In this document: positions 14,301 through 28,353 of the stretch, in pieces
Layout: every line of letters begins with the position of its first letter
How positions within the stretch are numbered: the first letter of the stretch is position 1
From: Omphiscola glabra
Taxonomy: Eukaryota > Mollusca > Gastropoda > Lymnaeidae
Direction of reading: 5' to 3'
Assembly: GCA_964017045.1 (NCBI GenBank)
Contig: OZ024802.1
Coordinates: 26,352,293 to 26,416,292 of the forward strand
DNA: 64,000 nt
Notes under the pieces: generated by a model
Database searches by the model: none
What the model was told of the DNA's origin: nothing
What the model saw: only the letters and a program-made list of their open reading frames with translations
Made by a program: the position numbers and the translations under genes

Positions 14301-17300
14301 TTATCTCCCTCTTTCTTTCTCTTTTTTTCATTCCTTTTTTCCTTCTTTTTCTTTTCTTCTTTCATTCTTTCTTCTTTTTTTTCTCTCTCACTTTCTTCCT
14401 TTCTATCCCTTTCTCTCATTCCTTCGTTCTTTCTTCTTATCCATTCTCACAATGGTCAGACCATGACACCAAGTGACCTACCTACTACTGCCCTCTTTGA
14501 AGTGTTTACAACTGGACCATGAATCCCAGGGAGTGATATATGACGTTGACCCGACGGACGCGCCGTCTGACGGACGGGTCTCTTTGTTTCGGTTTCCAAC
14601 GGCACTGACTGACTCGGGGTGTCCTCACTCTGAGAGGAGACCAATGTGACCGATCGAATTCATTCCACGACCTTCGATGCTGTGTAGTCTGACTGCTTTT
14701 CTCAATCATTTAAATGCAATCCCGTATGAAGAAGTCCTGGTTTTGGGGGGGGGGGGGGTGTATGTAGGTATGAAGACAAAATGTTTCCTCCACTAAGTGA
14801 CACTCCTCCGGGGCGTGACGGGGGCAAACCATTTTTTGGACGGTATTTTAAATATATGTTTGTGGGTGTGGGGGGGGGGGCGGGGGCAGTTCATCCCGGG
14901 CAGTAATTAGTACTCTACTGCTCATGGTGTATAGAGAATTTTCGGAAAATATGTTGGGAGGGTGGGGTGGGGATACTTCTTCTGCAACTTATACTCGCCC
15001 TTGACTTTCAGTCAAGCTTTTGTTAAATATCATGACTGAGAGATCAACCAATCATTCAATCGGTTGAAGTTGTACTTTTTATTGTTTATTTATGGTTTCA
15101 TGAACAAAAAAATTGACAATCTTTCAAAATCTCTCCTCTGATAGGAAAATATTGGAACTTTTTTCTTTTCTACACTAATGCAAACATGCATATGATCATC
15201 ATTATTCCTACTATACATTGGGCTACATCATTGGGTCAACTATACATTGGGCTACATCATTGGGTCAACTATACATTGGGCTAAATCAAGTACGATCAAG
15301 ATAAAAATCCTGTACAACTTCCTATGTCGCGAGGCCCTAAGTGGCGCGGGGCCCTAAATGGCGCGGGGCCCTAAATGGTACGGGGCCTTTAGACACGGGC
15401 CCCATTTGCCTTCAGGTAAATCCGGCACTGCTAAAACGTGCAGTGCAGGTACATGAAAATAAGACGATTAGTGCACCGTAATTGTAAAGTTTTAAATCAT
15501 TTATCTCTATGGGGAAAGGTAAAAAAACAAAAAAAAACAAGCTAACTTATTGACCTTTGACATTGCATTGAAAAGTAATCAACTTTGATTGGGGTTTAGC
15601 GTCACGTGACAAGTAAAGAAACGGTTTTGCGAAAAGTTCAATAAGGAAAGTGCGGATAAATTAAATACTTCTTTTTTTTTTTTTAAAGTTTTTGTTGTAG
15701 GAAAAAAGGTGTGGGGTGGGGGGCAAGGGGCTAAACATTTGGAAGAATTTGTTGCCATCGGCAACGAGTCTACGTGCCAAGTTTCATCTCGATAGTTTGA
15801 CAAGTCCTGGGTCCATTAAGCGGCACGAAGATAACGTCACACAACCAAGACAGAAAGAAACAAACGAGGAATAGCGCATTTTAAAATATTAAGGATTTGA
15901 AACGTAGACGATGTGATTGATTTTTGCAATGTTATTTTTCCGTGGATTATGCTCAGTGGTGAAGCTTCACTACTTGGTTGTATTCATTCACATACCCGCT
16001 CTGAAATGTAAAGGTCCGAATATTTTCAGAGGATTTGCAAAACCTCCCCCACCCCACCACTTTTTCCAATTCACCCCCCCCCCCCCCCCGCAAAAAAAGA
16101 ACAAGCAAATATCTAAAAAAACGAAACCTCCAAACCTCTAAACCTCCTATAACTACTAGTGAAATACCTCCTATCATTCCCCTGTTCTAATTCCCACGAG
16201 AGGATACGCCCCTCCGGAAACATCAAAGACAGTCATGGGAGATGTCCGTGAGGAGGCCAACGTCCTCATAGGTGGCCACGTCACACAGGGGGCCTCCAGG
16301 TCCGGTGATTGATACGCCTCCCCACACCCCCACCCCCACGGCCTCGGCCCCCTCACTACATCGTAGCCCCAAAGAGTCTTGTCAATTCTGATCAAAGCCA
16401 GGTCCATCTTTTGTTGTGACGACGGAGAGGACAGGTCGTGTGGGGTTTTATGTGGACGGATGTGAAACAACACAAACATCGCGTCCACGCTTGGTGGTCT
16501 ATCACGGAGATTTCTGTTTCGGCCACAGTTTATGCACCGAAGATGTAGCGTTGTAGCATTGTACACGATGAAAATTATTTAAAGAAATAAAAAAAAAAAA
16601 ATTGTCGTGGAGAAAACCTTTGACGGTTGTGTTTTTACACGATAAATGAGATTTACAAAAAAAAATATATTTTTCCATTTTAAGATAATATATATATTTT
16701 TTTTTGGAAAACTAAAAGTTAAGTTAAAAATTTATTTAAAAAAAAAAAAATATTGACCGATGTTAAAATCGATGACTATTTATTTTTTTTCTGTGAAACT
16801 TTCTGTTCAAGTTCACCCTGCAAGTGAACTGCCGTCCCCAAGTAGAAAAAAAAAGGGAGTATTATGCTGTTAATTCAAACGCAATAAATAAATTATAATT
16901 GTGTTAATTCAGGAAAGTGTTCCGTTTTTTTTTAAAAACTTAACACCGTTGAAACACAATGTTGGTCCTATTTGAGCGAAACAAAAAATATCTTAATTAC
17001 AATAAGTCCAAAACTTATTACAAATTATTAATGTTGCGAAGTCGTCATTGTAAAATTTTTTTTTGACTCTTGACTTCGGAATAAATGACGTCACTTAGTA
17101 TTGTTTACTATTGCAAGAGAACAATACTTGAATTAAATTGTGTTTTCCCCCCATACATTTAAACAATACAAATATTGTTCGTGTTGGAAGACGTCGTTAA
17201 TATCCTTTTGAACAAGAAACGCCCTGTATCACGGACCAACAACCTTTTACTAATATTACGCCAACTGACGGTTTCCTATCCATTCAGCCAGCTTAACAAC

Positions 17301-20300
17301 CAACAAATCTAGATATAAAAAAAAAACGTATCTTGAATAAGCCCTTATTCTTTTATATCGTGCCCATTTTTTTCCCTCTTACCTGTGCCAAGACCATCGG
17401 AAAACACATATTTATTATTATTTTTTTTATTAGTTGTCTTATATAGCGCGGTACCCCAGCCTAAGGCTAGGCTCACAGCGCTGTGCATAAGAATATGAAG
17501 TAGCAACAAAAATATTTTATGGTTTGGGTTTGGGGGGGGGGGTCACCACAACATGAGGAACTGCATTAAAGAGTCGCGGCAATAGGAAGGTTGAGAACCA
17601 CTGGCATACAACAATGCGCCTGCCCCGGATGTGCACGCTCAACGAAAATGGTGGGAGCGTGTTTATGTTGTGGGTTGTGGGTATTTTAGGGGGCGGGGAG
17701 GGGCACGTTAAAAAAAAGAACACAGTTCCAGAATCAAAGAATCCAGCCTAGATCCTTCGGTATCAGACCTGGTAGGGGGTTGACAGACGAATTAGCCTCC
17801 CCGTTGCCAGATCAAAGCCGACTCGGTGACCCTCGGGGTGACCTTGGCGTTAAGTAAGCACCCGTCTGACCTGGTGTGCGAAGAGATCAACAGTCTTAAA
17901 TTTCTTTATACCAAAAAGAAGGATTATTTTTTATCCCCCTCAATATGTCCTGTTTTCTTTTATTATTATTATTATTTTTAAACTGGCGGTTCTAAAACTT
18001 TTACGTTTATAAGAACATTCGGGGTTCAATTGTAATTTGAATGCTTGCTATATGCTTGTTTCGCATGTGAAAGTGAGTGACGACAGAGTAATGTATTGCG
18101 CTAGGTTTGGGACAGTCTCAGCAGTAGACTTGCCTCGCTTGGGGCAAATAGAAAGAAACGATTTTTTAAAAAAAAGTTCACATTCACAAACGTATTGCGA
18201 TTTCATGATAACGTGAAAGAGTATGAAGAAATGGAGACTATAGCAACGTGTTGTCACATCTCGCAAACCAGTGGAGACTATAGCAACGTGTTGTCACATC
18301 TCGCAAACCAGTGGAGACTATAGCAACGTGTTGTCACATCTCGCAAACCAGTGGAGACTATTGCATTGGGACGTGTTGTCACATTTCGCAAACCAGTGGA
18401 GACTATAGCAACGTGTTGTCACATCTCGCAAACCAGTGGAGACTATTGCATTGGGACGTGTTGTCACATTTCGCAAACCAGTGGAGACTATAGCAACGTG
18501 TTGTCACATTTCGCAAACCAGTGGAGACTATAGCAACGTGTTGTCACATCTCGCAAACCAGTGGAGACTATAGCAACGTGTTGTCACATCTCGCAAACCA
18601 GTGGAGACTATAGCAACGTGTTGTCACATCTCGCAAACCAGTGGAGACTATAGCAACGTGTTGTCACATCTCGCAAACCAGTGGAGACTATTGCAACGTG
18701 TTGTCACATCTCGCAAACCAGTGGAGACTATTGCAACGTGTTGTCACATCTCGCAAACCAGTGGAGACTATAGCAACGTGTTGTCACATCTCGCAAACCA
18801 GTGGAGACTATTGCAACGTGTTGTCACATCTCGCAAACCAGTGGAGACTATAGCAACGTGTTGTCACATCTCGCAAACCAGTGGAGACTATTGCATTGGG
18901 ACGTGTTGTCACATCTCGCAAACCAGTGGAGACTATAGCAACGTGTTGTCACATCTCGCAAACCAGTGGAGACTATAGCAACGTGTTGTCACATCTCGCA
19001 AACCAGTGGAGACTATAGCAACGTGTTGTCACATCTCGCAAACCAGTGGAGACTATTGCATTGGGACGTGTTGTCACATCTCGCAAACCAGTGGAGACTA
19101 TTGCAACGTGTTGTCACATCTCGCAAACCAGTGGAGACTATTGCAACGTGTTGTCACATCTCGCAAACCAGTGGAGACTATAGCAACGTGTTGTCACATC
19201 TCGCAAACCAGTGGAGACTATTGCATTGGGACGTGTTGTCACATCTCGCAAACCAGTGGAGACTATAGCAACGTGTTGTCACATCTCGCAAACCAGTGGA
19301 GACTATAGCAACGTGTTGTCACATCTCGCAAACCAGTGGAGACTATAGCAACGTGTTGTCACATCTCGCAAACCAGTGGAGACTATAGCAACGTGTTGTC
19401 ACATCTCGCAAACCAGTGGAGACTATAGCAACGTGTTGTCACATCTCGCAAACCAGTGGAGACTATTGCAACGTGTTGTCACATCTCGCAAACCAGTGGA
19501 GACTATAGCAACGTGTTGTCACATCTCGCAAACCAGTGGAGACTATAGCAACGTGTTGTCACATCTCGCAAACCAGTGGAGACTATAGCAACGTGTTGTC
19601 ACATCTCGCAAACCAGTGGAGACTATTGCATTGGGACGTGTTGTCACATTTCGCAAACCAGTGGAGACTATTGCAACGTGTTGTCACATCTCGCAAACCA
19701 GTGGAGACTATAGCAACGTGTTGTCACATCTCGCAAACCAGTGGAGACTATAGAAACGTGTTGTCACATCTCGCAAACCAGTGGAGACTATAGCAACGTG
19801 TTGTCACATCTCGCAAACCAGTGGAGACTATAGCAACGTGTTGTCACATCTCGCAAACCAGTGGAGACTATAGCAACGTGTTGTCACATCTCTCAAACCA
19901 GTGGAGACTATAGCAACGTGTTGTCACATCTCGCAAACCAGTGGAGACTATAGCAACGTGTTGTCACATCTCGCAAACCAGTGGAGACTATTGCATTGGG
20001 ACGTGTTGTCACATCTCGCAAACCAGTGGAGACTATTGCATTGGGACGTGTTGTCACATCTCGCAAACCAGTGGAGACTATAGCAACGTGTTGTCACATC
20101 TCGCAAACCAGTGGAGACTATAGCAACGTGTTGTCACATCTCGCAAACCAGTGGAGACTATAGCAACGTGTTGTCACATCTCGCAAACCAGTGGAGACTA
20201 TTGCATTGGGACGTGTTGTCACATCTCGCAAACCAGTGGAGACTATTGCATTGGGACGTGTTGTCACATCTCGCAAACCAGTGGAGACTATAGCAACGTG

Positions 20301-23300
20301 TTGTCACATCTCGCAAACCAGTGGAGACTATAGCAACGTGTTGTCACATCTCGCAAACCAGTGGAGACTATAGCAACGTGTTGTCACATCTCGCAAACCA
20401 GTGGAGACTATTGCATTGGGACGTGTTGTCACATCTCGCAAACCAGTGGAGACTATTGCATTGGGACGTGTTGTCACATCTCGCAAACCAGTGGAGACTA
20501 TTGCATTGGGACGTGTTGTCACATCTCGCAAACCAGTGGAGACTATAGCAACGTGTTGTCACATCTCGCAAACCAGTGGAGACTATTGCATTGGGACGTG
20601 TTGTCACATCTCGCAAACCAGTGGAGACTATTGCATTGGGACGTGTTGTCACATCTCGCAAACCAGTGGAGACTATAGCAACGTGTTGTCACATCTCGCA
20701 AACCAGTGGAGACTATAGCAACGTGTTGTCACATCTCGCAAACCAGTGGAGACTATAGCAACGTGTTGTCACATCTCGCAAACCAGTGGAGACTATTGCA
20801 TTGGGACGTGTTGTCACATCTCGCAAACCAGTGGAGACTATTGCATTGGGACGTGTTGTCACATCTCGCAAACCAGTGGAGACTATTGCATTGGGACGTG
20901 TTGTCACATCTCGCAAACCAGTGGAGACTATTGCATTGGGACGTGTTGTCACATCTCGCAAACCAGTGGAGACTATTGCATTGGGACGTGTTGTCACATC
21001 TCGCAAACCAGTGGAGACTATTGCATTGGGACGTGTTGTCACATCTCGCAAACCAGTGGAGACTATTGCATTGGGACGTGTTGTCACATCTCGCAAACCA
21101 GTGGAGACTATTGCATTGGGACGTGTTGTCACATCTCGCAAACCAGTGGAGACTATTGCATTGGGACGTGTTGTCACATTTCGCAAACCAGTGGAGACTA
21201 TTGCAACATGTTGTCACATTTCGCAAACCAGTGGAGACCATTGCAACGTCCTGTCACATTTCGCAAACCAGTGGAGACTATTGCATTGGGACGTGTTGTC
21301 ACATCTCGCAAACCAGTGGAGACTATTGCATTGGGACGTGTTGTCACATTTCGCAAACCAGTGGAGACTATTGCAACATGTTGTCACATTTCGCAAACCA
21401 GTGGAGACCATTGCAACGTCCTGTCACATTTCGCAAACCAGTGGAGACCATTGCAACATGTTGTCACATTTCGCAAACCAGTGGAGACTATTGGGACGTG
21501 TTGTCACATTTTGCAAACCAGTGGAGACTATTGCAACATGTTGTCACATTTCGCAAACCAGTGGAGACCATTGCAACGTCCTGTCACATTTCGCAAACCA
21601 GTGGAGACCATTGCAACATGTTGTCACATTTCGCAAACCAGTGGAGTGATGTCATAATCAATGTCATGAATAATTAAAAGGCGTGGGGTGGGTGGAAACA
21701 CACAAAGAGACTGTTCGCTTCCGTAGACTGTCCCGACCATGAAGTTAATAAAATGTACCATAGTGGATGCAATATAAATAGGCTGCACCTATTGGTACCC
21801 GGGTACCAGAATTGAGAGGTTGGGATTACAAAACGATTTAAAATATTATTGTTGGGTTTGTAAGACCAAATGAGGTATCAAATGAAAGATAATTGAATGT
21901 ACTATACGTTTGTAAACATGAATTTCAATTTTACTAAAATAAACTACTACAAACGACATCCGAATAGCATTGAGTCTAATGGTACCCTGGTGCGAATGGC
22001 GACGCTGCGTGTCCGGGTCCATTTTGACTAATGCTATCGGATGTCATTTGTGGTAGTTTATTTTAGTTACAATGAAGAATTAAGTTTACAAACGTATAGT
22101 ACATTCAATTATATTTAATTTGATACCTCATTTGGTCTTACAAACCCAACAATAATATTTTAAATCGTTTTTTAATCCCAACCTCTCAATTCTGATACCT
22201 GTGTACCAATAGCCACTTTGATATAAATAGTTTCAACACATCCAGTTTTTAACATAAGTAATTCGATGACCAGCAGTAGTCCTTGTATACAGACTGAGAC
22301 CCACTCAAAGAGTAGGGTATTTTAAAAAAAATTTTTTTTAATCATTGACACGTATAAAAAATCTTCACACAATCTATTGACGAACCAAATTTTAATTACG
22401 TACATATTTTTTTTTAAAACCAACTCGTTAAAACTATGACGTTAAAAAAATATAATTAAGATATAGGTACTAATATTTTTAATGAATGTATGTCTCTATG
22501 AATCTGTATAAAATTATTATTAAAAATAAAGAAAAAAAAATTAACCTTTACCGTATCCGGAAATTTGATCGAAAGAAATTTTGTCGACGGAAAATTGATC
22601 GACGGAAATTTGATCGAACGGAAATTTGGTCGAATCGTTTTTTTAGTTTATACGTTAAAATTTTGCGTATAATTTCTTTCTGAACGCATTATTTTGTTTT
22701 ACTATATAGTATAGTGCGTTCAAAAATAAATTTGACGAACATTTTAACTTCTGAACTGAAAAAAAAGATTCGACCAAATTTCCGTTCGATCAAATTACCG
22801 TGGATCAATTTTCCGTCGATGAAATTTCTTTCGATCAAATTTCCGGTAATCAACCTTTACTCCGCGATATTCCGCTTTGGTTTGGTTTCAAATGAGTTTT
22901 TGTACAATGTCATTATTTTTTTTTAAACGGTGTTTCTAAACTTCTTGCTGACATTTACGGGCTACTGAGTTCATGTCAAATTTTTTAATGAACCGCCCGT
23001 AAATTTACGGACCGTTGGCAGTCGTGCCCAGCCCCTCCCCCCTCCCCCCCCCCCCCCGCCCAACTCACATAACGAATCGCTCCACGACTTCGCAAGTGGA
23101 GTAATATCAATCTGGATATCGCATGACCGCAATCCTTTGACCAAGCCGCTGGTGTCCGATATGACTTAACGCTCAAGTTTCAAAGGCCCGGGGCTCAAAT
23201 CCCACTCTCAGTGCCGGTGTCTATTTCTGCATATCCTCTCAACTACGTAGCTGCACTTTTAAATAATTTTAAGTAAGGGATTTTTTTTGGTTTAAAAATG

Positions 23301-26300
23301 CTGGTTAGGTGTTCATTTAACGTACTTTTATTCTGTCATTGGCAGTGATTTAAAAAAAAAATAAAGGAATAATAATTATCGCGGTATTTAGCTTTAGAAA
23401 TTCGTTAAAAGATTATCATTACTACGAAAAGATAAGAAACTGTTTAATTTTAATTAGTATAATTATATTTTACTTATTCGTTTTGTTCCAATCATCTGAA
23501 AATAATAGTATGTTTGCGATTCAAATGCAGCAGTTAAGATTAAAGATTTTCCCTTTTGATAATAATCCTACGACCAGTTTTTGAATAAGCGGGACCGGAT
23601 TAGATGATATGTGGCCCATTTATTTGTGGCCCATTCTTTTGTGGCCCATTTATTTGTGGCCCATTCATTTGTGGCCCATTTATTTGTGGCCCATTTATTT
23701 GTGGCCCCTTTATTTGTGGCCCATTTATTCGTGGCCCATTCTTTTGTGGCCCATTCTTTTGTGGCCCATTTATTTGTGGCCTATTTATTTGTGGCTCATT
23801 TAATTGTGGCCCATTTATGTGCAAGGAATATTTTCAGCCGTGACGATCATATCGCTTCCTTTACACGGTGCAATTGGAATATAAAATTTCTTTTTCGACT
23901 AGGTCAACGGTCACGGAGACTCTTAGTGACAAAGCAGTGAATAGTGAATGGGTAAAGGGTTAGCAGCTCAATCAGTGCTACAGTCCACCACTGAGTGGAC
24001 TGAAGACTAAGTAAAGAAGGCAAGTGTCAAAGTAAACCAAACTTTGACTACGCCCATGGCTTCAGGAACGCCGCTGTAGGATGAAAGACAAGTTTAAAAT
24101 TAAAAAAATCTTCTAATAAAAAAAAATATTCCCCCCAAAAACAGCATTTACAAGTTTTCCCGATTAAGCATGTCTTGTTCCGTATTTTGTTCCACATCTT
24201 GTTCCATATCTTGTTCCATATCTTGCTCCATATCTTGTTCCATATCTTGTTCCATATCTTGTTCCATAATCTTGTTCCATTATCTTGTTCCATATCTTGT
24301 TCCATACCTTGTTCCATTATCTTGTTCCATATCTTGTTCCATTATCTTGTTCCACTTCTTGTTCCTATCTTGTTCCATATCTAGTTCATATATTGTTCCA
24401 TATATTGTGCCATTATCTTGTTCCCTTTCTTGTTCTATATCTTGTTCCATATTTTGTTCCATATTTTGTTCCATATCTTGTTCCATATCTTGTTCATATC
24501 TTGTTCTATATATTGTTCCATATCTTGTTCCATATCTTGTTCCATACCTTGTTCCATGTCTTGTTCCATTATCTTGTTCCATTATCTTGTTCCACTTCTT
24601 GTTCCATATCTTGTTCCATATCTAGTTCATATATTGTTCCATATATTGTGCCATTATCTTGTTCCCTTTCTTGTTCTATATCTTGTTCCATATTTTGTTC
24701 CATATCTTGTTCCATACCTTGTTCCATACCTTGTTCCTTTATCTTATTCCACTATTTATAACTTCACGTGGCTTTGCGCAGCCCCCCTTACATGAGCCCC
24801 CTTACAGTCCCCCTTACATGATCCCCCTTACAGTCCCCCTTACATGATCCCCCTTACAGTCCCCCTTACATGATCCCCCTTACAGTCCCCCTTACATGAT
24901 CCCCATCGGAGCAGATCTTTTTTCTCTTTTAAATTCAGACAAAAAGACAAACAAGAAGATGATCCAGTAACACTCACATTGCCTGTTTTCGTTAAATACA
25001 CAAGATGCAAAAATTTTCAATGAAATGAATTCCTGTGATTTTTGGCAGCCACATTTTGGACACTGCTGTTGCCTTCTTTACCTACCGATTCAGCTCCTAA
25101 ACTTGAGAATATTTGAGTCGAAAAGTCTGTTTTTTTGTGGAATGGTTCAAAAATATAAATTTAAAAAAAAAAAGCAACCTTTAATCAATATAATTGTTTC
25201 GCGTATAAGATAAAAGACTGCGCGAGTAAAGATAAGAAATATATAGTTCAACATCTTTTTTTTTTTTTTTTTTTAAATAAGAAAAAAAATTAAGAAACTG
25301 ATTTTCTTTCCACCCCGTAATTACCGGCCAGACAGATCTCCACCAGACAACTTTAATACCCCGGATCTAGTATTAGATCTAAAATTAAACTACGACTTCT
25401 TTGAAATCTGGTCGCGACATCTTAAGATAGGAGGATGATCCGCTCGTGGACGCGCTCCAAGACCCTAGATTAAAGGCGAACCAAATAAATATGTCTAATT
25501 AATTACTGAACTTTTAAAATATCAATACACGTGGCTACACAAGTACGTATTTATAAGATACTTCTCCCAGTTAATTTGTATCTAAAATGCAAGGAAGATG
25601 TATTTATAATTACAATTAATTATCTTAAAAATATGAACACGTTAAAGAAAGGATTCGTCAAGCAATTGGGCAGTACGATGACCTCCTGGTGTCTGTAAAA
25701 AAAGCGCAAACTTGGGTGGTATGGCCACGCGACCAGAAAACAAAGGGCTCGCCAAAGAAATCATGCAGGGCACAACTAGAGGAGGGAGTAGAAGCTGAAG
25801 ACAGAGAAAAAGATGGGAGGATAACATCAAAGAGTGGACGGGATTAAAACTATATAGGCGATGCTGTGCATAGTGCAGAAGATCGAGAGGAATGGAGAGG
25901 GATAGTTTTCATGTCATCTGTGGCACCCCAACGGTCCAATGACTAAGGACATGGTGATGATGATAAAAACGCCACCCCCAGCCCCCGTCCCCCGTCCCCT
26001 ACACACAGTCTGAAAATTGAGATTTGAATGTAGAACAATGCATTTTATATCAACTATTTGATGATCAATTTGTTGTTTGTGTTTCTCCTCCCCCAGCAGG
26101 CTGTAAGGCGTGCAAGAAGAAGAAGCCCACCCTGGCCCACATGAAGAAATATAAATACGACTACGGTGAGTAGCGGAGCTGAGGACCGCACGGAGACGAC
26201 CGTTCTTTTGACACTTTGGCCAAACAATAACACCAACAATTAAAAAAAAACAAAAAACAAGTACACTTGCCCACGCGACAACCCACCCCCCCCCCCTCTC

Positions 26301-28309
26301 CCAACACCACACATATTCACACAACTCCGAATACCCATGCGGAAAGCCCCACATACATATGAAATAACTCCACATACAACTCAACATACCCACACACAAA
26401 TTCTGCATCCCCACCCCCCCACATAACCACTAAACTATCCCCTCCCCACATAACCACTAAACTATCCCTCACATAACCACTAAACTATCTCCCCACATAA
26501 CCACTAAACTACCCCCCCCACATAACCACTAAACTATCTCCCCACATAACCACTAAACTATCACCCCACATAACGACTAAATTATCTCCCCACATAACGA
26601 CTATATCTCCCCACATAACCACTAAACTATCTCCCCCATATAACCACTAAACTATCCCCCCACATAACGACAAAACTATCTCCCCACATAACCACTAAAC
26701 TATACCCTCACATAGCCACTAAACTATCTCCCCACATAACCACTAAACTATCTGCCCACATAGCCACTATCTCAGACATTGAGATTACACCGTTTACATG
26801 TGTAGATGTATCTGATTGAAAAAAAATCATTAGAAGGATTTTGAAAAAAAATATATTCAGACAGTACCACACCTAGCAATGGTGACATATTTTATAATGA
26901 AGTTAGGGTTTGTTTTGAAAATATGAAGTTAGTATATTTTTAAAAAAAAAAATGAAGTTAGGATTCTTTATATAAAGTTAGGATTTTATTAAAAATATGA
27001 GTTTAGAATTATTATTATTATTTTTTTAAAATATGAATTTAGGATTTAAAAAAAAAATTGAAGGTAGATTAAAAAAACTCCAATATTAAAAAACGTACGT
27101 CTGGGGGATATCAAAAAAAGGAGTTGGGGAGGGGGGGGGGATTGGGATGACACATAACAAAAACATGTTTTATCCTAAGATTTCATTTTCACTTGTAAAA
27201 AAATGAGATCGGAAAAAAGGGGGAGGGGGTGGAGGGAGGACAATTGTTCAGGTATATAACCCGGTCAAAAGAGCCTCTCGTTTGATTTAGAATTTTAAAA
27301 ATTAATCAAAGTATCTAGAAATTTAAACAGATCACATTACACACACAAAAAATAGAGTTAAATTCAGGCAATTGGTGCCATGACATATCACACGGCTACC
27401 ATTTTGTATGCCACGACCGTGAACTTTTATCATTCACTGTCACCAAACCTAACCTGAACCCTAGATGTATCCCTAAACCAAACTGAACCCTAGATGTATC
27501 CCTAAACCTAACATGAACCCTAAATGTATCCTTAAAACTAACCTGAACCCTAAATGTATCCCTAAACCTAACTTGAACCCTAAATGTAACCCTAGACCTA
27601 ACCTGAACCCTAAATGTATCCATAATGGCACTAATAGTCTGAATTAGCCAAAAATAATAATAAATTTTTAAAAAACTACATCAAACCAACAACAAACACA
27701 ACAACAACAACAACAACAACCCTGAACAAGACATTGCTAAGCAACGACGCTAACAGATATAAGTTACGCCAGGAAGATGTATTTATAATTACAAAGGCGT
27801 ACTGATTATATATGTGCTATAAAATTGTTTCGTCCTTTTTCGCATTTCAAATTGTCATAATAGAAGCATACAGCTATGCGTGAATACATATGATTATCAT
27901 AATGTTCTCTTCCGCCCCTCTCCCCCATCTACCCCACACACAGCAATCAAGGGGCACGTGCTCAAGGGCAAGCGCGTGGGCAACAGTGAGGTCATCTACA
28001 GGGTCAAGGTCGCCCAAGTGGCGTTCAGCGAGAAGGTCAAGTTCCAGGATCACGACGAGGTCACGATGTGGGTCAACTCGACCTGTCCGTGTCCGAAGAT
28101 GCACAAGGGCCGTGACTACCTGGTCATGGGTCACGGCGACGGAGTGTCCAGCAAGTTGATGCTCACGCCGTCTTCCGTCGTGGCCAAGTGGAGGGACCCG
28201 CTGTCAACAAAACTTAAGGTGAGTTTATTTTACTTATATCTTTACCCTGCAAGGTCCATAATCTACAAATTAAATTACGCGACTTTATTTTCTATGTTAT
28301 CTCCCTTGA

Positions 28310-28353
<44 letters not shown>

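Noticed and set aside
13719..14522. Long Phe/Leu/Ser-rich frames that look like membrane proteins
   Set aside because: They come from a polypyrimidine 25-bp repeat. The hydrophobicity is a by-product of T- and C-rich codons.
18231..21646. Resemblance to a CRISPR array (regular short repeats)
   Set aside because: There are no unique spacers. The whole 40/45-bp unit is repeated, and the window is clearly eukaryotic with spliced genes.
18311..21677. Many open frames up to 323 codons on both strands inside the satellite
   Set aside because: They arise because 40- and 45-bp units lack stops in several frames. The peptides simply repeat the unit, and no start context, splice sites or domain is present.
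24170..24795. Overlapping frames of 100-158 codons rich in Cys, Ser, Phe and Leu
   Set aside because: Artefacts of a 12-bp repeat that is open in several frames on both strands.
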